A stretch of 64,000 nt of DNA from JANELJ01 sp024511395 (lineage in GTDB: Bacteria; Pseudomonadota; Gammaproteobacteria; GRL18). This document shows positions 9,435-19,829 of the stretch, piece after piece; the stretch's first letter is position 1, and each line of letters begins with the position of its first letter. The notes below the pieces were generated by a model. It ran no database searches. It saw nothing but the letters and a program-made list of their open reading frames with translations, and was not told where the DNA came from. The DNA is taken from contig OY820613.1 in assembly GCA_963681975.1 (NCBI GenBank), positions 3,286,001 through 3,350,000 of the forward strand, given 5' to 3'. The position numbers were made by a program, and so were the translations under genes.

Positions 9435-10042
9435 ATGCTTGAGCCTAATATAATCAAGCGCTTAGTGAAAGAAAAGCGAGGACAGGGCTACGGAAAAGAC
9501 TATAAGCCTTTCCTCACTGTAAGAGATGTTCCCAGCAAGGGGCGTGTTCACAGATGCCCCGCCATTACTCAAGGTCGTATTGTTCACCTACTATCTGATC
9601 TTGAGCTTGCCATTTTTTTACTTTTTGATTGGAATCTGTCTGTCATAGATATTCGTGAACAATTTCCACTAGATCCAGAAAAAACTTTAAATATTGCAAA
9701 ACGTCTTGGAATTAAACATCCTGCTGAAAAAGGGGTTATTCAAGTAATGATGACAGATTTGCTCATTGATTTTAAACGAGAAGACGGTCAAGTTGTTACT
9801 ATAGCTATTTCTGCTAAGTACAGAAATGATTTAGAAGACATTCGTGTAATAGAAAAACAAGAGATAGAACGCCGGCTTTGGGAAGGTGAACAAGTTGATT
9901 GGTTTATATTTACAGAAAATGAAGTTCCAGAAACTCTTGTTAAAAATATTAAATGGCTTGTTCCACATCTGCATAGCTTTGAATTAGATGAAAAATCACA
10001 ACTTATAACATTTGAGTTGATTCTAAAAGCCATCAATACATA
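9435..10042 (+). pseudogene. tnsA: Tn7-like transposase subunit TnsA, 5' part (interrupted by IS)
   Basis: TnsA is the restriction-endonuclease-like subunit that cuts the 5' strands at Tn7 ends. Residues 1-202 align by eye with Tn7 TnsA: RGQGYGKDYKPFLTV near residue 15, LLSDLELAIFL with the catalytic Glu, IREQFPL, IKHPAEKGVIQVMMTDLLID with the catalytic Asp, and AISAK with the catalytic Lys. IS5-type copy 2 splits the gene; the 6-bp duplication TACATA (10037-10042) is repeated at 11541-11546. The remaining frame is 11547-11757. Removing the IS restores about 275 residues, close to the 273 of Tn7 TnsA. Confidence 0.93.
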
Positions 10043-11540
10043 GTTCAACCTGAATAATACCGTTTTAAGCCTGACCTCAAGCCAGGTTTAAAGCAGCAGA
10101 TTGCTCCGGTTTGATAAAACACCCCATCAAACCGGAAATAATTTTGAGCCACAAAAGCCGGAGCTTATTGAGGATCTTTCTTAAGTTATGACCAGCGGCT
10201 ACCATAACCACATTAATGGCATCACCGACTGCACCTTTCAGATAGCAGCGGTCTAAACGGCCATCGTTTTTCATATGACCAATTTCAGGCTCAATCGCAC
10301 TGCGCCGTTTTAATGCCTTTTTAATACTTCGGGTAACGCCTCGTTTCTGACCTGAGATAAAAACTTTCGTGTCTTTTACTTCATGTCCACGATAACCCCG
10401 GTCAACAAAGCACTGTTCCGGTTGTACTGCTGTAAACTGTTTTATCTGCTCCAGTTGTGGTAACAAGGTATGTCCATCATAAGGATTTCCTGGACAACTT
10501 TGAGCCCCAATAACAAAGCCTTCCTTGTTGGTCACAGCGATACTGGCTTTAACCCCAAATTCATAAGGCTTATGAGCTTTGCCTTTACTGACACACTCGA
10601 CTTCCGGGGCGTGTAAACTGTAAAGCTTGTTCTTACTGTGCTGCTCCTGCTCTATCAGTTTCTGTGCCTGTTCCAGAACCACTTCAAACAGTGACTGAAT
10701 ATCAACAGAATAATTGGGCAGTTGTCGTTCAATATCCCTTTTAACGCGACCTAAACGGGATTTCAGTTTATTATTCATTTTCTTCATGCGTTTAAACTGT
10801 TTTGCATGAGCATAACGACTGGCCATTAATACATATTGAGGTCCAATCCGATTATAATTCTGGCGCAGTTTAATACCGTGCTCTTTGGACAGTTTAACCA
10901 GGTTTTCTCTGGCTTTGTTCAGGAGCTTTGAATCGGTTGGAAAAGCGATGTTCTTTTCCTGTACGGTAGTATCTACCGTGACTTTCTTTAAACTGCCGGG
11001 CTTTATGGTTTTACTCTTTAGTCCGGCCTTAATGGTTTCAATCAGTAATTTTTCACTGCCTGACTTACCCAGCCGGTTACGCCATTTGGTCATGGTCGTA
11101 GGGTGTATAGGCATCTTATGCTGAAAGTATTCTTCTCCACAAAAACATTGCCAGTACGGATTTTCTGTCCAGCTTTTTACGACCTGTTCATCCGATAAAT
11201 CATGCAGATGTTTCAGGTAATGCAATCCTGCAATCAGGCGAGTGCGTATAGCAGGAGCGCCTTTAGTGGATATAAACAGGGCTCCCCATTCTTTATCAAG
11301 ACTTTCCCAGTTTATGTGTTTTGATAACTTAATCAACTCATGATTTAAGTCCAGCATGTTTTCAAGACGCATCCTGAACAGGTCTTCCTGAGGTATTTTT
11401 GGCTGTTTCTCTGGCTTCATTTTGGTATGGAAATTTGCAAGGTAATAAGGCTTATTTTACCAAAAACCTGCAAATTTAACACCCATAATCAAGCAATATT
11501 TCTTTATAAATCAATGCTATATGTTTTATTCAGGGTGGAC
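10043..11540 (-). mobile_element. IS5-type element, copy 2, inserted in tnsA
   Basis: Length 1498 bp; exact TACATA duplications flank it at 10037-10042 and 11541-11546. Its transposase-start-side terminus is GTCCACCCTGAATAAAACATATAGC, differing from the GTCCGACCTGAATAAATCATAGC form of copy 1, so it belongs to a second terminal subtype shared with copy 8. Confidence 0.96.
10077..11420 (-). CDS. IS5-family transposase (copy 2), intact
   Basis: Full 447-residue frame with the three acidic positions VTVDTTVQ, CFVDRGYRGHE and AIEPEIGHMK. It differs from copy 1 at scattered residues (for example HINWESLDKEW for HIDRESPDKEW). This copy may be active. Confidence 0.92.
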   Translation of the reverse strand: MKPEKQPKIPQEDLFRMRLENMLDLNHELIKLSKHINWESLDKEWGALFISTKGAPAIRTRLIAGLHYLKHLHDLSDEQVVKSWTENPYWQCFCGEEYFQHKMPIHPTTMTKWRNRLGKSGSEKLLIETIKAGLKSKTIKPGSLKKVTVDTTVQEKNIAFPTDSKLLNKARENLVKLSKEHGIKLRQNYNRIGPQYVLMASRYAHAKQFKRMKKMNNKLKSRLGRVKRDIERQLPNYSVDIQSLFEVVLEQAQKLIEQEQHSKNKLYSLHAPEVECVSKGKAHKPYEFGVKASIAVTNKEGFVIGAQSCPGNPYDGHTLLPQLEQIKQFTAVQPEQCFVDRGYRGHEVKDTKVFISGQKRGVTRSIKKALKRRSAIEPEIGHMKNDGRLDRCYLKGAVGDAINVVMVAAGHNLRKILNKLRLLWLKIISGLMGCFIKPEQSAALNLA

Positions 11541-11757
11541 TACATACCCTGAAGATAAAGTAGCTAATGTTATGAAACTTCTAGATAAACAACAGGATGA
11601 GAAACCAGGAACGTATTTACAATACTTACGACATCTATTAGCTCAAAGTGCATTTACCTGGAATATGGTAAAAACTAATCATTGCTCACTTAGAACGAGC
11701 CACCTTCTTCCTTCTGAACATTGGCTGAATGAGGATTATGAATATGTTCATGCCTAA
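11541..11757 (+). pseudogene. tnsA: TnsA, 3' part
   Basis: Continues the tnsA frame after the IS: NTYPEDKVANVMKLL, then a C-terminal domain ending in NEDYEYVHA. In Tn7 this region contacts TnsC. The stop TAA at 11755-11757 overlaps the likely tnsB start at 11750, the tight coupling expected of tnsAB. Confidence 0.9.
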
Positions 11758-13765
11758 TGATGTGTTTTCGTTAGCATCACAAAGAATTCGAGTATTGTGG
11801 TCAAACAGAGAGGTCATTTTCTGGATTGATATTGATGATGATAATGCACTTCCAAAAGTATCACCACGCAAAGAGTTTGAACATTTAATGGCTGATGGTC
11901 AATTATTATCTATTACTGACCCTCATTTAAATATAGCTTTGAACTCACCGGAATCAGATTCTAGGGCAGAAGAAGTACAAAATTGAGCTTGGGAGGCAAT
12001 AAAAGATATTGTCATCAAAGAACCAGAAATATACCAAAGAAAAGAAAGAGGGCCACTTTTTACAGTGGTATTAGATAGAAGTGGTGTTACTAAGCAAACA
12101 GTATATAGATGGTTTCGTCGTTATTGGCAATTCGGTAAATGTAAAAATGCATTAAGTGGACGGTATGATTTATGTGGTGCACCTGGAGAATCGAGATGTT
12201 TAGGTGATAAAAAAACGGGTGCCCTCAGAACTAGAATGCCAGGTGTAGGGATCAATGTTAATGATTCAATAAAGGCATTATTCTGTGTTGCTATAGAAAA
12301 ATGTTTGTTGCATGAGGGTGAGTACGAATTTGATTATGCCTATAATCAGGTACTGATAGCTTTTGGTATTCCCTTACCTTGTAAGCCAGAAGATTTAATT
12401 GAAGTTCCGACAGAACGCCAATTCAAGTATTTCTATGAAAAAGAATATTCTCCAATTGAAGTTACCAAAAAAAGAAAAGGTGAAATTAATTATCTTAAAG
12501 ATTTTCGACCAGTTTTAGGTACATCGACATCTGAAGTAGCAGGACCAGGTAGTCGTTATCAGATAGATGCCACGATTGCTGATGTGTATTTGGTTTCAGA
12601 AGAGAATCGCGAAAAAATAATTGGGAGACCAACACTTTATTTTGTTGTTGATGTCTTTAGTCGCGCGATTGTAGGCATGTATGTTGGACTAGAAAATGCA
12701 TCATGGGTTAGTGCTATGGAAGCTTTGTCCAATGCCGTACTTGATAAAGTGGAATATTGTGCGAGTTTTGGTATTAATATTACTGAAGATATGTGGCCTA
12801 CTGTTGGTTTACCTGAATCAATTATTGGTGACCGAGGTGAAATGTTGGGGCGACATATTGAGGTATTGAGTAAGGCTTTTAATGTCAATATTGAGAATAC
12901 GCCTCCGTATAGGGCAGACTGGAAAGGAGTTGTTGAACGCTATTTTCGTACGGTACAAGTTAAAATGAAACCATTTGTGGAAGGCTACATGACAGGAAAA
13001 ACCATTGGTAAAAAGCGTCATGGCAAGGATTATCGGCAAGATGGTACACACACCCTTCATGAATTCACTCAAATGATAATCAAGATTGTGCTGTTCTATA
13101 ACAACGACAATATAATTTCAACTTATGATCCGGATAAAGATATACCAGCAGATTTGCCTCATAATCCGCTTATGCTCTGGAACTGGGGTATTGAGTATCG
13201 AACAGGAAGATTACGTAGGCCATCAACTGACATAGTAAAAGTGAATCTGCTGCCATATACTGAAGCGAGTGTAACTGAACATGGCCTAAAGCTATTTGGT
13301 TGCTTTTATACTTGCCGAGAGGCGCTCGACTGGGGTTGGTTTGAAGGAAATTATCAGGGACCTAAAAAAGTAATGATTGCTTACGATTTATATTCTGCCA
13401 ATACAATTTATCTAAGACCTTCAGATAACTATTCAGACTATATTGAGGCAAGTCTCACAGAGAGAAGCAGAGCCTATAAAGATTTGACAATGTGGGAGGT
13501 CTGGGAACGAAATGATATTAAGGCGAAAACTGCAGCTACTTCAAAGCTGAAGAAAAGAGCTGGTTCGGTTAATCTAGTGAGTGACCTCGAAGATATCAAC
13601 AAGCGTTCTAAGGATAAACAACCAAGTAAACCAAGCATGAGTAAGGCTGAAAAAGTTAAAGGTATTAATGATAATAAGCGAGCTGAACGACAGTACGAAC
13701 GCAAGAAGAAAACTAATCAGAATTTTTCAAACGCAGAAAGTTATCCAAATAATGTCACCTCAATA
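11750..13765 (+). pseudogene. tnsB: Tn7-like transposase TnsB (one internal TGA, 3' end lost)
   Basis: TnsB is the DDE recombinase that binds the ends and joins them to target DNA. I chose the ATG at 11750 (MPNDVFSLASQ), which overlaps the tnsA stop; in-frame ATGs at 11729-11744 are alternatives. One in-frame TGA at 11984-11986 interrupts the frame, which then continues in register (AWEAIKDIV). An HTH-like segment (GVTKQTVYRWFRRYWQ) precedes the core. The catalytic triad is visible: SRYQIDATIADVYLV (Asp), SIIGDRGEMLG (Asp) and WKGVVERYF (Glu). About 672 codons remain, against 702 in Tn7. The C-terminus is replaced by the end of IS5-type copy 3 after NNVTSI. Confidence 0.93.
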
Positions 13766-15262
13766 GTTCAACCTGAATAATACCGTTTTAAGCCTGACAT
13801 TAAGCCAGGTTTAAAGCGGCTGATTGTTCTGGTTTGATAAAATATCCCATCAAACCAGAAATAATTTTGAGCCACAAAAGCCGGAGCTTATTGAGGATCT
13901 TTCTTAAGTTATGACCAGCGGCTACCATAACCACATTAATGGCATCACCGACTGCACCTTTCAGATAGCAGCGGTCTAAACGGCCATCGTTTTTCATATG
14001 ACCAATTTCAGGCTCAATCGCACTGCGCCGTTTTAATGCCTTTTTAATACTTCGGGTAACGCCTCGTTTCTGACCTGAGATAAAAACTTTCGTGTCTTTT
14101 ACTTCATGTCCACGATAACCCCGGTCAACAAAGCACTGTTCCGGTTGTACTGCTGTAAACTGTTTTATCTGCTCCAGTTGTGGTAACAAGGTATGTCCAT
14201 CATAAGGATTTCCTGGACAACTTTGAGCCCCAATAACAAAGCCTTCCTTGTTGGTCACAGCGATACTGGCTTTAACCCCAAATTCATAAGGCTTATGAGC
14301 TTTGCCTTTACTGACACACTCGACTTCCGGGGCGTGTAAACTGTAAAGCTTGTTCTTACTGTGCTGCTCCTGCTCTATCAGTTTCTGTGCCTGTTCCAGA
14401 ACCACTTCAAACAGTGACTGAATATCAACAGAATAGTTGGGCAGTTGTCGTTCAATATCCCGTTTAACACGACCTAAACGGGATTTCAGTTTATTGTTCA
14501 TTTTCTTCATGCGTTTAAACTGTTTTGCATGAGCATAACGACTGGCCATTAACACATATTGCGGCCCAACCCGATTATAGTTCTGGCGCAGTTTAATACC
14601 GTGCTCTTTGGACAGTTTAACCAGGTTTTCTCTGGCTTTGTTCAGGAGCTTTGAATCGGTTGGAAAAGCGATGTTCTTTTCCTGTACGGTAGTATCTACC
14701 GTGACTTTCTTTAAACTGCCGGGCTTTATGGTTTTACTCTTTAGTCCGGCTTTAATGGTTTCAATCAGTAATTTTTCACTGCCTGACTTACCGGCCGGTT
14801 ACGCCATTTGGTCATGGTCGTAGGGTGTATAGGCATTTTATGCTGAAAGTATTCTTCACCACAAAAATACTGCCAGTACGGATTTTCTGTCCAGCCTTTT
14901 ACTACCTGTTCATCTGATAAATCATGCAGGTGTTTCAGGTAATGCAATCCTGCAATCAAACGAGTGCGTATGGCAGGAGCACCTTTAGTGGATACAAACA
15001 AAGCGCCCCATTCTTTATCAGGACTTTCCCAATCTATGTGTTTTGATAACTTAATCAACTCATGGTTTATGTCCAGCATGTTTTCAGGGCGCATCCTGAA
15101 CAGGTCTTCCTGAGGTATTTTTGGCTGTTTCTCTGGCTTCATTCTGGTCTGGAAATTTGCAAGGTAATAAGGCTTATTTTACCAAAAACCTGCAAATTTA
15201 ACACCCATAATCAAGAAATATTTCCTTATAAATCAATGTGCTATGATTTATTCAGGTCGGAC
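13766..15262 (-). mobile_element. IS5-type element, copy 3, at a recombination junction
   Basis: Both ends are present (1497 bp), but the flanks differ: TCAATA on the tnsB side and TACAAT on the side that reads into the interior of an IS3 transposase. This is not a simple insertion. It fits recombination between two IS5-type copies, one in tnsB and one in the IS3 element. Confidence 0.9.
13800..15142 (-). pseudogene. IS5-family transposase (copy 3), frameshifted
   Basis: The frame is broken by loss of one base in a C run near 14790 (TTACCGGCCGG, where other copies have TTACCCGGCCGG). The N-terminal 120 residues (14765-15142) and the C-terminal part after it (13800-14800) are in different frames. 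The acidic motifs are still present in the second part. Confidence 0.92.
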
Positions 15263-15720
15263 TACAATAGCTAAATACATCCAAACTTCACCGGTTTTTA
15301 AATACGTAATGTCTTCGGCCCAAACCTGAGTAGGAGCAACAGGATTAAAATTCTGATTGAGTAAATTCTCCGCTACATTATCATTATGGTTTCTTTTAGT
15401 GGTTTCTTTGTATGCAATGCCTTGAGTAACTTTTAAATTCAATGTTTTCATTAACTTACGTACTTTATAACGACCAGTTTCAATGCCTTCTTCACGTAAT
15501 TTCTTCATCATTTCACGGCTGCCTAAGCTATTACGGCTTTGCTTAAAGAGCGCTTTCATACGACAATGCAGGTGCAGTGTTTCTGCTGTAATCAACTGAC
15601 CTGGTCATTTCATCCAGGCATAGTAAGCTGATGTGCTGACCCGCATTACCCGGCATAAAACAGTTACCGGATAATGTGATGATTCGTCTCTTATGAAATC
15701 AAATTTTACTTCATTTCTTT
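15263..15720 (-). pseudogene. IS3-family OrfB (integrase) fragment
   Basis: Reading from about 15720 downwards: FIRDESSHYPVTVLCRVMRVS, then SAYYAWMK, a TGA stop, and ITAETLHLHCRMKALF with the HTH_21-like stretch SRNSLGSREMMKKLREEGI. The first catalytic block is reached (QVWAEDITYLKTGEVWMYLA), after which IS5-type copy 3 truncates it. The second Asp and the Glu are missing, and the internal TGA is a further lesion. Confidence 0.85.
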
Positions 15721-15996
15721 CGCAAAAAAGACACTGGACTTTTTTAAAATCTCTTTCTCCATACGTAAATTTTTAACTTCTTTACGTAAGCGCTTCAGCT
15801 CTTCACGTTCATCAACTGACAATGACCTGCCTTCAGGTTGAGATTCTATTTTACTCTTCCAGCGATACAGTATATTGCTGGCTATACCCAGTGATTTAGC
15901 CGCCTCTGGCACTGAATAACCTTGTTCGAGAACCAGTGCTACCGCTTCTTCTTTATATTCTTTAGAATATTGTTTGTATGTTCGTTTCTGTACCAT
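15706..15996 (-). CDS. IS3-family OrfA
   Basis: A 96-residue helix-turn-helix protein of the IS3 type: YSKEYKEEAVALVLEQGYSV, then AAKSLGIASNILYRWKSK and a leucine-rich coiled coil (LKRLRKEVKNLRMEKEILKK). Its stop overlaps the orfB frame, as expected for -1 frameshift expression. The frame is intact, but the element cannot move on its own. Confidence 0.9.
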   Translation of the reverse strand: MVQKRTYKQYSKEYKEEAVALVLEQGYSVPEAAKSLGIASNILYRWKSKIESQPEGRSLSVDEREELKRLRKEVKNLRMEKEILKKSSVFFAKEMK

Positions 15997-16063
15997 TATG
16001 ACACCTCAATAATTGATTATTATTATCTCTTATTAAAGTGTCCGGTTCCATTAGACCAGAACA

Positions 16064-17569
16064 CAGAGGTTACCAGAGTATACGAGCAACCCTCTCATTG
16101 CCGCATTACCTCAAATAAAGAGTCCGGTGGAAGTTGCTCAAACTCTTAGGTGTCGCCCCAAGCTACAAGCAGAGGAATTGAATCTACCAAGTCATATCAG
16201 AACACACGCTATTAACCGCTTGACCAGAGATTTTTTTGTGCCACAAACAACTCATATTGTTATTGAGCAAAAAATATCAAAATTAATTCGAATCAGCTAC
16301 TTAAATAGAAATCCCTGTACTGCGACCTTTAAGCGCAAACTTAACAATATCAGAGAATTGGTACAGAAGGAAGATTTAACAGCCTATATCCATGATGATG
16401 TTGATTCTCCTGCCTCTTCAATGACCATTGCAGGTATATCTGGTGCAGGTAAATCGACGACCGTCAATATGATACTCGGTACTTATGATCGGGTCATTTA
16501 TCATCCGGGTTACCACCTTTTACAGGTTCCTTGGCTAAAAGTCGATTGTCCACATGATGGCGCATTATCAGATTTTTGTCTTAGTTTTTTTATTGCCTTA
16601 GGCAGACGGTTGAATATTGATTATCGATCTAAGTATGCCTCTGGAAGACCCACCATCGGAAAAATGATGGCGGATGTAGCTGATCTGTGTTTGATACATG
16701 CCGTTGGATTAATCGTAATTGATGAGTTTCAGCACATGAATCTTGCCAAAAGTGGCGGTGACAAGAAAATGATTAATTTTCTTGTCACCCTGGTCAATGT
16801 GGTTGAAGTATCTGTTGTACTAATTGGAACACCAAAGGCATTAAAGCTATTTACGTCCGAGTTCAGACAGGCTAGGAGGGCCAGCGGTGATGGTAGTATT
16901 GTTTGGGACAGACTTCCTCTTGATGAAAGTTGGGAAGATTTTTTAACGGAGCTCTGGCCGTATCAATGGTTAAAAGCTCCGACTGAGCGAGATGAAATAA
17001 TGACCAACAAGCTTTATGAGCTTAGTCAGGGAATTCCTGATGTTGTTGTAAAGCTATTTTGTCTTTCTCAGGCACGTGCCATTTTACTTGCAGATAATCC
17101 TGAAGAAGAAAGTTTATCTAAAGAGTTACTTGAAGATGTTTTCGAGGAGGAATTTTCAATTGTTAAACCTCTGCTAAACGCTCTTAAAATTGGTGATAAA
17201 AAGATAATAGAAGAATGTAATGATCTTATTTTTCCAGAGCTTGAAAGTAATATGATCAATGCATTTAATCGTCTGGTTTCAATGCCACTTAATAAAAGCC
17301 AACAGGTTGAATTGGGAGATGCAAATGAGACGAATGTTGCCAATGCAGCAATTAATACAATTGTGTCTATGGGGGTTGCTGAAGATATAGCGAAGCCATT
17401 AGTTATTGATTCTTTAAATAAGAATCCAGAATTAACATTGATACAGATAATTCAACAAATTACCACTGCCCTGAGTGAAACTGATACTGCTCAAAAAGAA
17501 AAACCAAACACTAATAAATCGATTCTTACAAGCAGAAAAGCATGGGGACAATTAGTGAGCGCCAATTAA
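16064..17569 (+). pseudogene. tnsC: Tn7-like AAA+ regulator TnsC, 5' end lost
   Basis: TnsC is the ATPase that links target choice to the TnsAB transposase. The frame is open from the IS3 border: RLPEYTSNPLIAALPQIKS matches the Tn7 TnsC region containing YRDNPFIEALP. The native ATG is therefore lost by about 15 residues, and the GTG at 16127 is only an internal codon. Walker A is GISGAGKST (near residue 120), Walker B is LIVIDEFQHM, and the VVLIGTPKALKLF block follows. The protein ends at residue ~501 (LVSAN), shorter than the 555 of Tn7 TnsC. No tnsD/tniQ follows; an IS66 remnant begins within 25 bp. Confidence 0.9.
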
Positions 17570-17593
17570 TCCCACATTGATCTGCTACCCCAC

Positions 17594-18122
17594 CTACTGT
17601 AACGCCTGAATTTTTTCAGCACACAGCCAGGGCAGTAAATCATCAAATGCTTCAGGCTCTGCATGACGCCCCAGCCTGGGTAACTCTGTCAGAATGTAAC
17701 GGATATAAGCAAACGGCTCCGGTTTATTGGCTTTGGCCGTTTCAATCAAACTGTAAAGCGTCGCACTGGCCATAGCACCATTGGGTGTCTGACTGAACAG
17801 CCAGTTTTTTCTGCCAATCACAAACGGTTTGATGCGCCGTTCGGCGGCATTATTATCAATCTCCGGATGACTATCTTCAATGTGGCAGGTTAACTGAGTC
17901 CATTGATTTAAAGCATAATGAATGGCCTTGCCCGGAAGTTGTTTGGGCGGTACCTGCTCAGCGGATTTATCCAGCCATTGCTTAAACTGATTTAATATGG
18001 GCTGACTTTTCTTTTGACGAACCAGATAACGCTGCTCTGCACTCATGGTTTTACACTGCTTTTCAATGGCATACAGTTTGGCAATGGTATTCAGTGCCAT
18101 ATGAGCCTTGCATATTCTGGCC
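17594..18122 (-). pseudogene. IS66-family TnpC transposase, C-terminal fragment
   Basis: About 175 residues with the IS66 blocks NQWTQLTCHIEDSHPEIDNN, AERRIKPFVIGRKNWLF, GAMASATLYSLIETAKANK and ending in LPWLCAEKIQALQ. The frame runs into the left end of the IS21 element at 18123. The N-terminal part was not recognised on the other side of IS21 (20631-20706 is too short and unclear). tnpA and tnpB are absent. Confidence 0.9.
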
Positions 18123-18257
18123 GATCATGAACACTGATTCTGATCTCATCGTGAACACTTTTACTGTTTTTCCAGAATCAGTGTTCACGATGGATCAGAA
18201 TCCTTTCCCACACATTGATATTCAATAACTGCTAACCTCCCTGATTTTTATTGGGGA

Positions 18258-19814
18258 ATGGTTATGCCAACAAAGAGACTATCAATGCGACAATTACGAA
18301 CAATATTAAGACTCAGACTGCAAGCCAAACTCAGCCTGCGCCAGATAAAAACCAGCCTGCGATTAAGCCTGGGTGCCGTACAAAAAATCTGCAGTAAAGC
18401 AGAGGCTCTTGATCTGGACTGGCCCGCCATTGAACAACTGGACGATCAACAACTGGCCAGTCGGTTTTACCCCCAGGCCGATACCCGGGTTTCCAGCGCA
18501 TTCCAGCTCCCTGACTGGTCAGAGGTCTATCGGGAACTCAAACGCAAAGGAATGACCAGGCTCCTGCTTTGGGAAGAATACACACAACAATACCCAAACC
18601 GCTGTTACAGCTATCCACAGTACTGCATGCTGTACCAGCAATGGCAAAAGAAACAGAAACGCTCCATGCGTCAGCATCATAAGGCGGGAGAAAAACTCTT
18701 TGTTGATTATGCCGGTCAAACCGTTCCTGTTGTTCAGCAGGACACTGGTGAAATTCAGTTTGCCCGGATTTTTGTTGCCGTATTAGGTGCTTCCAATTAC
18801 ACCTATGCAGAAGCTACCTGGAGCCAACGCCTGCCGGACTGGATCGGCAGTCATGTAAGAACCTTTGAATTTATAAAAGGGGTTCCCGTACTGTTAATTC
18901 CTGATAATCTTAAAAGCAGTACCACCCGGGCCTGTCGGTACGATCCGGATATTAATATGTCTTACCAGCAGATGGCGGCTCATTATGGTACAGCCATCGT
19001 TCCTGCCAGACCCCGAAAGCCTCAGGATAAAGCCAAAGCTGAAGTGGGTGTGCAGATTATAGAACGCTGGATCCTGGCTCGTTTACGTCATCAAACGTTC
19101 TTCTCACTGACAGAGCTCAATCAGCAGATCCATGGCCTGCTTGAAGAGGTCAACAACAAACCCTTTAAGCAGCTTAAAGGCACCCGGCAACAGTGGTTTG
19201 ACTTGCTGGATAAACCGGCACTGCTGCCACTGCCCAAACAGGCGTTTGAGTTTACTGAAATCAAAACCGTCAAAGTCAATGTGGATTACCATATTCAGTT
19301 TGACGGACACCTGTATTCAGTACCTCATCATCTGGTGGGTGAAAAACCGGAAGTGCATGCCAAAGCATTCTTAATAGAGATGTACTTTCATAACCGGTGC
19401 ATCTGTCAGCATGCCAGACAATACCATTCTGGTACCACCACCGTACCGGCCCATATGCCAGAGCGCCATAAGAAACACCATCAATGGACACCAGGGCGAT
19501 TAATGAACTGGGCTAAGGATATTGGTGATGAAGTGCTTATCCGGGTTAAAAGCCAGTTGAAACAAAAGCAGCATGAAGAGCAGGCTTACCGGGTTTGCCC
19601 GGGCTTACTCAATCTGTCCCGACAATATCCTAATGAGCGTTTAAATAAGGCCTGCCAGATTGCCAATCATAAAAATCTCAACCGGCTGAAGCACATTAAG
19701 TCTATATTGCTCAGCAATCAGGATAAGTTACAGCCTGACTTCTTTGAACAGAAAGAACCTTCTTCATTACCACAGTCTCATGAGAACATTCGTGGCCCCA
19801 AAAGCTATCACTAA
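18258..19814 (+). CDS. istA: IS21-family transposase IstA
   Basis: 518-residue DDE transposase. N-terminal helix-turn-helix (LSLRQIKTSLRLSLGAVQKI, residues 27-46). The DDE core shows LFVDYAGQTVPV (Asp), LIPDNLKSST (Asp) and DKAKAEVGVQIIERWI (Glu). The C-terminal Mu-transposase-like domain includes HLYSVPHHLVGE. The frame is complete and istB follows after 15 bp. It could be active with a functional IstB. Confidence 0.93.
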   Translation: MVMPTKRLSMRQLRTILRLRLQAKLSLRQIKTSLRLSLGAVQKICSKAEALDLDWPAIEQLDDQQLASRFYPQADTRVSSAFQLPDWSEVYRELKRKGMTRLLLWEEYTQQYPNRCYSYPQYCMLYQQWQKKQKRSMRQHHKAGEKLFVDYAGQTVPVVQQDTGEIQFARIFVAVLGASNYTYAEATWSQRLPDWIGSHVRTFEFIKGVPVLLIPDNLKSSTTRACRYDPDINMSYQQMAAHYGTAIVPARPRKPQDKAKAEVGVQIIERWILARLRHQTFFSLTELNQQIHGLLEEVNNKPFKQLKGTRQQWFDLLDKPALLPLPKQAFEFTEIKTVKVNVDYHIQFDGHLYSVPHHLVGEKPEVHAKAFLIEMYFHNRCICQHARQYHSGTTTVPAHMPERHKKHHQWTPGRLMNWAKDIGDEVLIRVKSQLKQKQHEEQAYRVCPGLLNLSRQYPNERLNKACQIANHKNLNRLKHIKSILLSNQDKLQPDFFEQKEPSSLPQSHENIRGPKSYH

Positions 19815-19829
19815 CCAGGGAGTATCAGC

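Larger units (their letters stand above)
15263..16063 (-). mobile_element. IS3-family element, truncated
   Basis: It carries orfA and the first part of orfB. The outer end at 16040-16063 (…AGACCAGAACA, ending in CA) joins the 5' part of tnsC. The other end is missing, because orfB stops at the border of IS5-type copy 3. The insertion therefore hit near the start of tnsC. Confidence 0.85.

Noticed and set aside
10885..11124. Recurring 79-residue antisense frame (MDSLTRFSLALF…) in every IS5-type copy
   Set aside because: It is a shadow of the conserved transposase core and varies with it; no independent evidence of coding.
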